From Salisediminibacterium beveridgei (GTDB lineage: Bacteria; Bacillota; Bacilli; Bacillales; Salisediminibacteriaceae): a stretch of DNA of 64,000 bases. The stretch is taken from NCBI RefSeq assembly GCF_001721685.1, contig NZ_CP012502.1, forward strand, positions 2,666,001 through 2,730,000, read 5' to 3'. Under the pieces are notes generated by a model that was not told the DNA's origin, searched no databases, and saw nothing but the letters and a program-made list of their open reading frames with translations. Below are positions 43,531-52,655 of the stretch, in pieces; the first letter of the stretch is position 1, and every line of letters begins with the position of its first letter. A program made the position numbers and the translations under genes.

Positions 43531-43745
43531 TTAAACAAAGAACATGATTTAAAGATATTTACGATCAACAATTAAATTAAAAGGAGCATAGACATCGCGA
43601 GACATGGGAGGGTACTCCTTTGTAGGATTGTAAAGATCCAATAGTATGAATATATCAACCGCCAGAAAAATGGAATCATAGACTATTGTAATTATTGAAT
43701 GGATTTAAACGTTCCAATAGTCCACTGATGAAATAAGCCTGCATC
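43531..43745. other. Intergenic region after the peptide ORF
   Basis: No ORF is recognised. AAAGGAG near 43583 and CTCCTTT near 43615 could pair across about 25 nt, a possible terminator or leader structure for the peptide transcript. Confidence 0.3.
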
Positions 43746-44190
43746 TCACATTTTCTTTTTAACACAAGACAAGTAGATTAATGCAATAAATTCTGCAAAC
43801 AATTTCCCATTTAATGATAATTCATAAGAAACCTGCATTCTTCTGAAGTTCAAACGGTCTTTCAAATTGCCGAAAGCCTTTTCTACGATGTCCATACTCC
43901 GATAGAGAGATAGGGCTTCAAAAGGTTCTTTCACTTCGTTTGACAGGAGTGCGAAATATCCATAATTTCTTACTGTATCGCGCACGACATCTTCTTTTGG
44001 AATGATTTTCTTACTCCGCTTCGGCCTTTCAGTGACTTCAAAAAACTTAGTATAATCTTTCATACGGTACTCTTTCAGTGTATTCTCACTGATATCCCGT
44101 TTTAGGGAAGAGAGAAGTAGTCATTCATGTCGGTCTGAATACATTCCGGTAAAGCAGGATGTAATGGTTCCAATTTAGCCATAAAAAACA
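43746..44190 (-). pseudogene. Truncated IS1634/IS4-like transposase remnant
   Basis: The C-terminal 105 residues (YGYFALLSNEVKEPFEALSLY, DIVEKAFGNLKDRLNFRRMQV, LFAEFIALIYLSCVKKK) match the end of an IS4-superfamily (IS1634-like) DDE transposase. The frame extends upstream a little (SLKRDISENTLKEYR). The rest is missing. A different short start (MAKLEPLHPALPECIQT at about 44182) abuts it, another transposase scrap. Confidence 0.7.
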
Positions 44191-44410
44191 CCTCAAAAAT
44201 TTAGATTTGGTGATCTAACTTTTGGGGGCGCTTCATCAGAGTAAATATCAGTGCGTACTTTAAATAATTACGGTGAACAAGAAAACACCTTTGTTATTTT
44301 TTGTTAATATATTAAATTATGAGAAAGTTATGATACTGTAATTCAGAAGTCTTCTAGATAATAAATTTCAATTAGGCAGAAAATAAATTTAAATTTGAGG
44401 GGTTTTGTAA

Positions 44411-44569
44411 ATGATGAAAAAAGGTGTAATTAGTTTATTGGTGTTTGTTTTGTTTTTCATTAGTGCAACAAATACGACTATTGCTAATGGCAATTCAGAT
44501 CAGGAAAGATTCTCTAATGAGACAATTGATACTACGTTAACTGAAATAATTGATATTATCTCTGAGTAA
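44411..44569 (+). pseudogene. Secreted protein gene, 5' part, interrupted by IS66
   Basis: The ATG with GAGGGG 8 nt upstream opens a signal peptide (KKGVISLLVFVLFFISATNT) and continues to LTEIIDIISE. The stop TAA belongs to the IS66 terminal repeat (GTAAGCG). The sequence before the element ends ATCTCTGA, and exactly the same 8 bases resume after it at 47020 in the same frame. Joined, the parent protein was about 240 residues with the C-terminal part now at 47020-47579. The signal peptide shows it was exported. Confidence 0.85.
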
Positions 44570-44630
44570 GCGTCAAAAATCCGCACCTATTAATTTAGAT
44601 GCGGATTTCCTATACTGAGTTTAAATTCGA

Positions 44631-46202
44631 TTATTTGATCCGAATTTCCTCTGGTAATGATTCTGACCAGGGTAGAAACTGATCCATTTCAGATTGCTTG
44701 CTATTGGGCAAATGTTCAAACAAGTAATCCAGATAAGCTTGAGGCTTTAAACGATTCTCTTTTGCTGTCTCAATGATACTGTAAATAACACTACTGCTCT
44801 TTGCACCTCGCGGTGTATTGGAGAACAGCCCGTTTTTTCTTCCAATCACAAAAGGTTTTATGCTGCGCTCAGCTCTGTTGTTATCTATATCAAGGCGGCC
44901 ATCCTTTAAGAAGTTTCTCAGGTGATCCATTTGATTGATAGAATAAACAATGGCTTTTCCAAGGAGCGTTTTCGGTAAGGTTTTGGCTCGCATCGTTTGA
45001 AGCCATGCTGAATAAGCCTCCAAAACAGGTTTTGAACGTTTTTGACGAACGTCATAGACTTTTTCCGGAGAGAGGCGCTCTTCCTGTATATGCTTTTCGA
45101 TGCGATAGAGCTGGTTGATAAAATCCAGACCCTCCTGTGCAGAACTTTTGGTTGTCGAACCATCATCAGGTAAGGATTTCACAGCATCTACGAATTTCCT
45201 GCGTGCATGAGCCCAGCACCCAACAAGTTCGACTTTCGGTTTTAAGCCGTGATAGCCTCCATATCCGTCTACGTGCAAGTATCCTTTAAATCCTTCAAGG
45301 AAACGAATTGGATATTTACTGGCGCGTCCGGGTTGATAGTCGTAGATCACAATCGGCACACTGCTCATGCCTGATCGGTACAACCACATATAGGAGGTAG
45401 AGCTCGCTTCCTTCCCATCCTCTTTGAGAACTTGAACAGTCGTTTCATCGGCATGAAGAACATCGAGCAATGTTAAAGTCTCAACCATCCGATCGTAGAT
45501 CGGTTCCAGCCACTGTTCAGAACCTTCAAGAATCCAATTTGAAAGGGTCTGCCTTGATAAAGGAACACCCAAACGATTGAATGCCTGTTCCTGGCGATAA
45601 AGCGGCGTCCCCTGAACAAATTTCTGGTCCATGATGTAAGAGACCATCGATGGTGAAGCAAGGCTTCCTGGGAATGCCCGCTCTGGAACAGGTGCTTTAA
45701 CAATCGGGTTTCCCGTACCGTTTTTCTCACAGTCTCTGCAACTGTATAGATAGGTAACATATCGAATTACTTTAACCTCTGCCGGAATGATTTCCAATTC
45801 TTCTTTGACTTGTTGCTTCATTGTATGGAGCTTTCCATTGCAGCACGAACAAACCTGATCCTCAACCGGGAGTGTATGCTCAATGGTTTTTGATGGAAGG
45901 TTTTCTGTAAGGTCCTTTCGGACTTTGCGCTTTTTCTTACGTTCATATGTAATCGATTCGACCGTTGGTTCTTCTTCGGACGGATGTTGTTCTTGCTCTG
46001 CTTCATTAAACAGAGGCAGCTCCAGCTGATCCGGATCCGTTTTTTCACTGGACTTACCGAATTTTTGTCTTTGCTGGAGGCTGAGCTGTTCCTTGTACCA
46101 TTTGAGTTGAAGTTCAAGTTCAGCCTTTTCCCGTTCAAGTTTCGAGACACGGTCTTCGAGATGTTCAGTTGTTTTGGGTGAGATCGCAGAAGATTTTTTC
46201 AT
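44631..46202 (-). CDS. tnpC: IS66 transposase TnpC (copy 1, Trp458 replaced by Gly)
   Basis: This 523-residue transposase has a coiled N-terminus (LEREKAELELQLKWYKEQLS), a zinc-binding CSCCNGKLH, a DDE core (HADETTVQV, HVDGYGGYHG, DNNRAERSIKPFVIGRKN) and the Cys-rich CRDCEKNG. Copy 2 reads GRKNWLFSN where this one reads GRKNGLFSN. The Trp is in a strongly conserved IS66 motif next to the third catalytic region, so this copy may be impaired. Confidence 0.93.
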   Translation of the reverse strand: MKKSSAISPKTTEHLEDRVSKLEREKAELELQLKWYKEQLSLQQRQKFGKSSEKTDPDQLELPLFNEAEQEQHPSEEEPTVESITYERKKKRKVRKDLTENLPSKTIEHTLPVEDQVCSCCNGKLHTMKQQVKEELEIIPAEVKVIRYVTYLYSCRDCEKNGTGNPIVKAPVPERAFPGSLASPSMVSYIMDQKFVQGTPLYRQEQAFNRLGVPLSRQTLSNWILEGSEQWLEPIYDRMVETLTLLDVLHADETTVQVLKEDGKEASSTSYMWLYRSGMSSVPIVIYDYQPGRASKYPIRFLEGFKGYLHVDGYGGYHGLKPKVELVGCWAHARRKFVDAVKSLPDDGSTTKSSAQEGLDFINQLYRIEKHIQEERLSPEKVYDVRQKRSKPVLEAYSAWLQTMRAKTLPKTLLGKAIVYSINQMDHLRNFLKDGRLDIDNNRAERSIKPFVIGRKNGLFSNTPRGAKSSSVIYSIIETAKENRLKPQAYLDYLFEHLPNSKQSEMDQFLPWSESLPEEIRIK

Positions 46203-46245
46203 AACGAGATTTATTTTATATGGAAACGCGATTCACTTCAATAGT

Positions 46246-46602
46246 TTATACAACTTTTTCAGGAGATAACTTTCTGTGGGCTCCTTTTTGATCAATCGGA
46301 AGCCCATCCAGAAGCCATCTTAACTGCCTGTCTGTAATGAGTAAGGGTTGATGGTCATCTGCTTTGGGCCAAGGAAACGTCCCTTTTTCAAGGCGGCGAT
46401 AATAAAGCCAGAAACCATTATGATCCCAATGCAAGATTTTAATCTTATCCCTTTGTCTGTTACAGAAGACAAAGAACGACGGTGAGAAAGGATTCAGTTG
46501 GAACCCTTCCTGCACAATGGCAGCTAATCCGTCGATGGATTTCCGTAAATCTGTTGCACCTTTTGCAAGGAAGACTTGTTTAGGCTGAGCATGAGACATC
46601 AT
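46246..46602 (-). CDS. tnpB: IS66 accessory protein TnpB (copy 1)
   Basis: 118 residues with the Orf2 signature VFLAKGATDLRKSIDGLAAI, SFFVFCNRQRDKIKILHWD and GFWLYYRRLEKGTF. Its start overlaps the tnpA stop. It is identical to the copy 2 protein. It is needed for IS66 transposition; the biochemical role is unclear. Confidence 0.92.
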   Translation of the reverse strand: MMSHAQPKQVFLAKGATDLRKSIDGLAAIVQEGFQLNPFSPSFFVFCNRQRDKIKILHWDHNGFWLYYRRLEKGTFPWPKADDHQPLLITDRQLRWLLDGLPIDQKGAHRKLSPEKVV

Positions 46603-46934
46603 AATGCATTCACTGCTCGAAGAAGATTGGTGAGGTCCGACTGATCTAATCCCGAAGGGATTTCAAGTCGGCTATCATTTGGAAGGGTAAGATAGATCAT
46701 TTGGGGATCAGGTCGGGATGTGGCATCAACGTTTACGGGTATCCAATTAGTTTGCGGCTGTTCTGCGGTTGCAAGTGATTTGGATTCTTCTTTAAATTTA
46801 CGAATCCAGTAGCGCACTTGATGGACCGTGAATTCATCATTTTGACGAACCCACTCAGCTACAGACAGTCCAGATTTTTGGACCTCTTTAACTTTATGTT
46901 CCCAGAAATCTCTGAGGTTAGCATTCCTATTCAT
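46599..46934 (-). CDS. tnpA: IS66 accessory protein TnpA (copy 1)
   Basis: 111 residues with a helix-turn-helix-like start (LRDFWEHKVKEVQKSGLSVA) and QVRYWIRKFKEE, the IS66 Orf1 pattern. It is the first gene of the element, overlaps tnpB by 4 nt and is identical to the copy 2 protein. Confidence 0.9.
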   Translation of the reverse strand: MNRNANLRDFWEHKVKEVQKSGLSVAEWVRQNDEFTVHQVRYWIRKFKEESKSLATAEQPQTNWIPVNVDATSRPDPQMIYLTLPNDSRLEIPSGLDQSDLTNLLRAVNAL

Positions 46935-47019
46935 CGCGTCAACTCCTTCGTACTTTTACTATAATCACAGTATGAAGGAGCTAATAATAAAATTACACGT
47001 GCTTATTTTTGACGCTTAC

Positions 47020-47579
47020 ATCTCTGAGGAGATAGTTATTGATCAAACTGGAATTAAACTAGAAAACAGAAGAGTTGTTATTGAAGAATTAAACAAATTG
47101 GATTTTGAACTTTTAAACGAAATAGCTAAATCTCAAGGAATTGAATATAATGGTAAACTTAATTCTCAAAGATTACTAAACATGTACCTTAAAGGCATAA
47201 AAGACTTGAATAAAGAAATTAAAAACAAAGATGTATTAGTTCTAGAGAATGGAACTCTAGTTGATGCAGTTGACGATGGTTTTTATGTGCAAGGTGGATC
47301 AACATACGATGTTAGACGTTGGTGGGGAATAAAAAGATACAAAAGTAATTCTAATGCGAGAAGATGGGAATTTGATATAAGAGCAGCTGGACAGGCTAAT
47401 GCTGCTGGAGCTATAGTAGGTGGTCTAGTTTTCGGACCGTGGGGAGTAGCAGGTAACGGAATCACTTCTGTTTATCTTTTCAACCTAGCTGATAGGATTT
47501 CATATCATAACGGCAGAACTAGTAGGGGAATTATTGCTAATATGCACTATACATTAACTTTTAGCATAACAACCCAATA
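47020..47579 (+). pseudogene. Secreted protein gene, 3' part, separated by IS66
   Basis: The frame continues the 44411 ORF across the duplicated ATCTCTGA (ISEEIVIDQTGIKLENRR). The C-terminal 90 residues are distinctive: RRWEFDIRAAGQANAAGAI, a Gly-rich hydrophobic GGLVFGPWGVAGNGITSVYLF, then HYTLTFSITTQ. No family was recognised. The glycine-rich hydrophobic stretch after a helical acidic region recalls bacteriocin-like or membrane-active proteins (inference). An ATG inside the IS66 end could start a fusion, but no ribosome binding site supports it. Confidence 0.8.
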
Positions 47580-47594
47580 ATGTTTATTTACTAA

Positions 47595-49020
47595 CTCAAC
47601 TTTCGCAGACTGAAATAGGCAAGTAAGCCTTGATATAATTGGGCAAAGCATCAATCCATTGCATGAGTTGATCTTTGACCATCTTTTGAATCTTACGATT
47701 CACATGTTGCAGCGTATCTGGAAGAAGCTCGATGAGCTGCTGGAGTGCAATGGCCCAATCAAGATCTTCAATTTGGTCGCATAATTCATAAAATAGACCA
47801 CCAAGTGTACGGTCATCCGTGCTGCATCGATGTTGCCAGGACAAAACGATATATCTTGCAAACACAATGGTCGTGTGACTGATCAAAGCGTCGTATGACC
47901 GGCTTTGAAATTCTTTTTGAAGTCTTATTAATGACTTGGTTGTCTTGAAAAAAACTTCAATATCCCAACGCATGCCGTAGATCTTGATGATTTCCCGGTC
48001 ATCAAGTGTACAGTCGGTTGTCAGTATTGCTAGCCATTCACTTTTCTTATTTCGATTGCGAACAAAGACAATTTTGACACGGATATCGTTCGCGGTGATT
48101 GTGTGAACCGATCGAAGGATACTTTTGCTTCCAGACACTAGATTTGCCTGCTTATAAAGCTCTTTTAAACCGACAAGTTTACCGTTAATCAGGTAACACT
48201 GTTTTGAATTCTTGATCATGCCAATGACATCTAGTCCTTGTTCTTTTATTTCTTTGATCAGTGGCTGATGCGTGAACTAGGAATCCATCAACATATAAGA
48301 GGCATCAATTCCCTGATTCATTGCCCTTTTTAACATGGATGGGATGATACCAAGAGCTTTTTGAAGCACTTCGGTACGACGTTTATATCCGGAAGTGCGT
48401 TTATCAATCTCTTTCGAAATACCGTTGATCTAGCATTTCTGAGATCTGAGCAAAGTAAAGTCGAGTGGAATGAAGGTAGCACCGTCGAACCAACCTTAGG
48501 TCAGCATCCTGAAACCTTTATAATAGCTCATTTTTTGAGTCGCATGGTCAAAGCAACGAGCAAGCAGTTCCACAGATTTACTGCGGTTCCGGTCATAAGA
48601 GGAATCATCCAGTATGAATACTTTAGGACGTGTATGATCCGTCAATCTCGTTATACGTTTAATCACATCAGCACTGAAAAACAAAAGGAATCGTCGCCAG
48701 GAAAATGTAGATTGATTCAAAAAACGATAAACAGCATCTTTAGCAGGGAAATCGGAAGATTTCTTCCCTTCCAATGTTTGGAACCAATATTTGTGTTCAA
48801 AAATCAATGAGAAGATCAACTGAAACAAATAGCTGCATGAAAAACCAAATGACTTTGTAATACCAGCGTTTCTCAAGTGTGTGAATACATTCAATTCCTT
48901 AAATGTTCCATTCAGGTCCACAAACAGTTGCTTCTGATCATTGTTTTTCGCTATCATATAGTAGGCACCTCTTCTATTTGGTAGTGTGATTCTGTCAAAT
49001 CCAATATACCAAAAGTTGAG
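47595..49020 (-). mobile_element. Decayed IS4-family insertion sequence
   Basis: CTCAACTTT at 47595 and its complement AAAGTTGAG ending at 49020 are the likely terminal repeats (about 1.43 kb). It contains a broken transposase. No target duplication is evident. Confidence 0.7.
47596..48957 (-). pseudogene. IS4-family transposase with three in-frame stop codons
   Basis: The reading frame from the ATG at 48957 (AGAGGTG upstream) to the end is continuous except for TAA at 48496-48498, TAG at 48430-48432 and TAG at 48277-48279, all in one frame. Recognisable parts are KVFILDDSSYDRNRSKSVEL (first Asp), ASYMLMDS before the last stop, and IYGMRWDIEVFFKTTKSLI (YREK-like region). Point mutation, not deletion, killed it. 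Confidence 0.85.
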
Positions 49021-49144
49021 GTGGTTTTCTTTTGCAAACAAAAGTATCAATCAATATATCCATTCTTGATGCGCCATTGAGAGTCAAGAATTGAACAGCA
49101 GTTTATCGGTACCAAAGTTGAATTACTAAGAAAGAGGTTTTATT

Positions 49145-50137
49145 ATGAACAGTGCATTATTTATGACAATATGGTTTATTCTTCTTCTTATTGCTCTTAT
49201 ACTACATAAACAATTAGGCTTAGATAAGTATCCTATTATTAGATATTCAGTAATAGGCTTAATGGTATTAGTTTTCATATCTGGTATATTAGTTATGTTT
49301 ACTGGTATTAGTTTCGGTACGAGCAAATGGAGCGAAGAATATGGTTGGCACGTTGATTATATGGGGTATGAAGAAATTCACACTTATTCCACAGGGGAGT
49401 CACAAAGGATTGCCTTGATAGATACTGGGGTTTCAGATTTCCAAGAAGTCACGAACTTAATTGCGTTTGTAGATAGTGATGGTGTGGATTATAATGGTCA
49501 TGGTACGATGATGTATTCTATTATTAAGGGCCATGAAGATGAAGTACTTGGTATTGCCCCGAACGCTGAAATAAACTCTATTAAAGTAATGGATTTTGAG
49601 GAGTCTATTACCCCAGAAAACTTAACAAAAGCAATTGAAAAGGCGATTAATTTAGAAAGTACAGTTATTAGCTTAAGCCTAGGAAGCTATCTTTATAGCG
49701 AGTCTGTTTCAAAAGCAATAGACCTTGCACTAGATCAGGGAATTACAGTTGTTTCTTCAACAGGTGATTTCGAATCAGCAGATATGCTTTTTCCAGCATC
49801 TAAATCGGGTGTGATTTCTGTTGGCTCTATATCTGATAATATGAAGGTTTCTAATTTTACCAACGCCCCTAATGAAGCGGTTATTAACGCTCCTGGTGAT
49901 GGAATAAAGAGTGTTTTGAACAATAAAGAGATAGAGTACAACTTTGGTACTTCCCAAGCAACAGCCCTTATCTCCGGTTATGTTGCTCTTCTAAGAGATT
50001 ATGCAATTCAGGAAGGCGTAGATTTAACTAACGAGGATATTTCCTCCTTATTAACTGTTATCAATAATAGTAAAACTGATTATATAAATGCCTTCTCAAA
50101 ATTGACTGAAGAAAGAGGGCAGAATAGTTTCAGGTAA
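49145..50137 (+). CDS. Membrane-anchored subtilisin-like (S8) serine protease
   Basis: Two N-terminal membrane helices (about 5-21 and 34-54) precede an S8 domain with the full triad: Asp93 in IALIDTGVS, His119 in NGHGTMM and Ser270 in FGTSQATALISGY. The usual oxyanion Asn is Asp208 (SSTGDFE). No propeptide is visible. AGAAAGAGG precedes the ATG. The protein is unusually small for S8 and fixed in the membrane, as a dedicated processing or signalling protease would be. It is flanked by IS elements and followed by a strong terminator. After helix 2 comes GISFGTSKWSEE, similar to the small membrane protein at 57702. Confidence 0.85.
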   Translation: MNSALFMTIWFILLLIALILHKQLGLDKYPIIRYSVIGLMVLVFISGILVMFTGISFGTSKWSEEYGWHVDYMGYEEIHTYSTGESQRIALIDTGVSDFQEVTNLIAFVDSDGVDYNGHGTMMYSIIKGHEDEVLGIAPNAEINSIKVMDFEESITPENLTKAIEKAINLESTVISLSLGSYLYSESVSKAIDLALDQGITVVSSTGDFESADMLFPASKSGVISVGSISDNMKVSNFTNAPNEAVINAPGDGIKSVLNNKEIEYNFGTSQATALISGYVALLRDYAIQEGVDLTNEDISSLLTVINNSKTDYINAFSKLTEERGQNSFR

Positions 50138-50193
50138 CTGTCACGTCCAAAAATTATACTATGCTATCGGGTATAATTCATGAGTAAGAAATA

Positions 50194-50246
50194 AAAGGGT
50201 GATACATATTATACTTTACTAATATGTATCACCCTTTATTTTTTAA
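50194..50246 (+). terminator. Terminator of the S8 protease gene
   Basis: A 17-bp perfect stem (AAAGGGTGATACATATT with its complement) around a 10-nt loop is followed by ATTTTTTAA. Confidence 0.9.
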
Positions 50247-51826
50247 GGCTCTAAAATATATGTTGGGGTTTAGAAACAATTGCGGTTCTCTCTTCGAGGT
50301 GTTTTTCAAACGCTCACGGCGGACGCTTGCCAAGGGGCTTGTCTTCAGCTAATTCTGTCTCAGCTTTGCATCGTCAGAATGGATCTTCAGACTGCGCTGA
50401 TCCCTCTGGCGTCGCCGCCTTTCACTCATGAAAAACAAGCTGATTTGTTCCAAGTCAACATGGTGAATTGCTATAAATTTGGGCATAAAAAACACGCAGG
50501 CTCCTCTATCCTTTACACTTGAATTGTCCAGAAACAAAGTGAAGGAGAGGATCTGCGTGCATACTACTGATTTTAACATGAACTTTCCGGGGTTAGAAGA
50601 AGCGATCGTCACGAAAACAGCCATTGTTGATGGGGAAGTACACATTCATATCGAGATGGAACGCGAGCCGCACAGGTGCCCATGTTGTTCTGAATGGACG
50701 AGTAAAGTCCATGATTACCGGGTCCAGAAGGTGCAACACCTGAAGATGTGGGAACGACCTACGGTCTTGTTCTATCGTCGAAGACGTTACGTGTGCCGAT
50801 ATGGAAAACGATTTTCTGAACAGATCAAACTGGTGGAGCGTTACCAACGACACACTTTGGAATGGAATCAGGCGTTGGGACTCCGTGTGATCCAGGGAAA
50901 GAATTTCACGGATACGGCCAGACAGTTTCATACGTCTCCAACCACCGTGATGAGAAGGTTCGATCAGATCGCTGCCCCTATGTTGTCCGAGGTGAAGGAG
51001 CTGCCTTCGGTCATTGCCATCGATGAGTATAAGGGAGACACCGAAAAAGGGAAATATCAAGTCATGATTGCAGATGGTGTGACAGGAAAACCATTGGATA
51101 TTTTACCGGACCGTGCGGTCCAAACCGTCAAACGTTATTTACAACAGAAAGGCAGTCAAGTCCGCATCGTGGTCATGGACATGAGCCATTCCTTTAAATC
51201 AGCGGTAGACCAGGCATTGGGCAAACCTGTTATTGTCGCCGACCGGTTTCATTTCTGTCGTTATATCTATTGGGCGCTGGACCGAATTCGGCGCCGTGTA
51301 CAGAAGGAATTCCACGAATATGATCGGAAAAAGTGTAAACGGATGAAGCATGTTTTTCATAAACACGCGCAAGACTTAACGGAGAAACAACACTGGTATC
51401 TCCAACGCTATCTGTCTTTGTCAGAGGAGCTTCGTGAAGCCTATGAAGTGAAAGAAGCTTATCGCGATTGGTTTGAAACGGCGAAACAGGTTGGGCAACA
51501 TGATGTGCGAAGCGTAAAAGAAGAACTTCATGCGTTCTATCAATGCGTGGAGGCATCGGAGATGCAAGAGTTTCAAGACGTCCTGAAAACATTCCGAAAT
51601 TGGGAAGTGGCCATCCTGAACAGCTTTGCATATGGTTATACAAACGGTCCGATCGAAGGGTTAAACAATCAGACGAAAGTGATCAAACGGAATGCATTCG
51701 GATTCAGACGATACGATCGTTTCCGATTCCGGGTATTACTGCATCATCAATTCAAAAATGAACATTTTCAAGTAGGATAAAGGGGCAGCAGCAAAATGCC
51801 ACTACCCCAACAATTGACTTAGAACC
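50247..51826 (+). mobile_element. ISL3-family insertion sequence
   Basis: The left end GGCTCTAAA...TGTTGGGGT and the right end (complement GGTTCTAAG...TGTTGGGGT) are imperfect inverted repeats. Flanks TTTTTTAA and ATTTTTAA resemble an 8-bp target duplication with one mismatch. It holds one intact transposase and lies directly behind the protease terminator. Confidence 0.85.
50557..51780 (+). CDS. ISL3-family transposase
   Basis: About 407 residues with a zinc finger (HRCPCCSEWTSKVHDYR), a DDE core (VIAIDEYKGDTEKGKYQVMI, VVMDMSHSFKSAV, and NGPIEGLNNQTKVIKR with the last Glu), and a C-terminal RRYDRFRFRVLL. The GTG start at 50557 has AAGGAGAGG upstream. A normal full-length member, probably active. 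Confidence 0.93.
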   Translation: MHTTDFNMNFPGLEEAIVTKTAIVDGEVHIHIEMEREPHRCPCCSEWTSKVHDYRVQKVQHLKMWERPTVLFYRRRRYVCRYGKRFSEQIKLVERYQRHTLEWNQALGLRVIQGKNFTDTARQFHTSPTTVMRRFDQIAAPMLSEVKELPSVIAIDEYKGDTEKGKYQVMIADGVTGKPLDILPDRAVQTVKRYLQQKGSQVRIVVMDMSHSFKSAVDQALGKPVIVADRFHFCRYIYWALDRIRRRVQKEFHEYDRKKCKRMKHVFHKHAQDLTEKQHWYLQRYLSLSEELREAYEVKEAYRDWFETAKQVGQHDVRSVKEELHAFYQCVEASEMQEFQDVLKTFRNWEVAILNSFAYGYTNGPIEGLNNQTKVIKRNAFGFRRYDRFRFRVLLHHQFKNEHFQVG

Positions 51827-51943
51827 ATTTTTAATCACTTTCTACAATTTAGGTCTTGATAAATTTCAACGCTCGTTTACGAACTAGCCCATATTTTAAA
51901 AATGATCAATAAATCGGTTATACTTAGTTGGACAGATCAACAC

Positions 51944-52069
51944 GAACTTGACCTTGCATTATTTGATTACGTAAATTGGTACAATAACATACGCATTCAT
52001 GGATCATTGAATTATTTATCACCGATTGAATTCAAGTCGAAGAGACCTTTAAAAATTTGTTCGATTTAG
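51944..52069 (+). pseudogene. IS3-family OrfB C-terminal remnant
   Basis: The plus strand reads DLALFDYVNWYNNIRIHGSL then NYLSPIEFKSKRP to a stop, the end of an IS3/IS150-type transposase. It is preceded by the terminal-repeat sequence TACTTAGTTGGACAGATC, so the middle of the element has been deleted. Confidence 0.75.
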
Positions 52070-52172
52070 TGTTGACATACCACTGTTGATAATTTAGAAA
52101 AAGATAAACTCTTTTTAAATTGGGAGTTTTGTTAGTTTTATTGTCTTCTTTAATTAGGCCATTCAACTTATA

Positions 52173-52361
52173 TTACAAAGAACAAGGTGTATCGTCAATA
52201 GAGTTAGCAAGTATTATATATATAATTAAAGACAAAGGCATAGTGAAAATAAATATTAACCTCACACCTAAAGGTGAAATTCCGAAAAAGTCCGCTAGTC
52301 CTCCGCATACTCCTAAAATTGACCTATTCTTGGTTGACCTTAGTAATTTTTTATTATTCAT
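52173..52361 (-). CDS. PspC-domain membrane protein
   Basis: This 62-residue protein has the PspC signature: LLRSTKNRSILGVCGGLADFF, GISPLGVRLIFIF and a single membrane helix. GGGGGGG lies before the ATG. PspC proteins belong to membrane-stress responses. It is a small intact gene between IS3 remnants, probably carried in on the accessory segment. Confidence 0.75.
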   Translation of the reverse strand: MNNKKLLRSTKNRSILGVCGGLADFFGISPLGVRLIFIFTMPLSLIIYIILANSIDDTPCSL

Positions 52362-52429
52362 TACAAATCCCCCCCAAAATTTAATCAAATATATCTGCTC
52401 TTGCGTTCGATTGTTCTATTCTTTGAACG

Positions 52430-52655
52430 ATTTACTGTTCTGGTATTGTTTAACCCATTATCAAAGGCAGAAGGCGTAAGCTTGTATTCCTTGATAAGAT
52501 GGGCTCTGGGCTTACCTGCTTGATACAGTTGCACCATTTGGTCCTTAAAAATCTTTCGAGATTCGTCACCGTTTGCGAATAGCTCTCCTTGGTTTGCATT
52601 TGAACCAATTGTACGGGACCTTAACGAATCTGTCCAACTAAGTGTAACCGATCCA
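52430..52655 (-). pseudogene. IS3-family OrfA remnant with terminal repeat
   Basis: The minus strand starts with the terminal sequence GGTTACACTTAGTTGGACAG and then reads RKIFKDQMVQLYQAGKPRAHLI followed by KEYKLTPSAFD, the HTH of IS3-type OrfA, in a frame without its own start. The terminal repeat forms the last codons of the recombinase fragment upstream. Confidence 0.7.

Larger units (their letters stand above)
44566..47019 (-). mobile_element. IS66-family insertion sequence, copy 1 (complete, 2454 bp)
   Basis: The ends are inverted repeats beginning GTAAGCGTCAAAAAT. An 8-bp target duplication ATCTCTGA (44558-44565 and 47020-47027) proves a clean insertion. It holds the three standard genes tnpA, tnpB and tnpC. 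It is the same length as copy 2 and nearly identical, so it moved recently. Confidence 0.95.

Noticed and set aside
46972-47580. Intact ORF starting at an ATG inside the IS66 end
   Set aside because: The first 16 codons come from the IS66 terminal sequence and no ribosome binding site supports this start. The frame is better explained as the 3' half of the interrupted gene.
47596-48957. Alternative genetic code suggested by TAA and TAG inside a frame
   Set aside because: All other genes use TAA, TAG and TGA normally as stops, so this is plain pseudogene decay.
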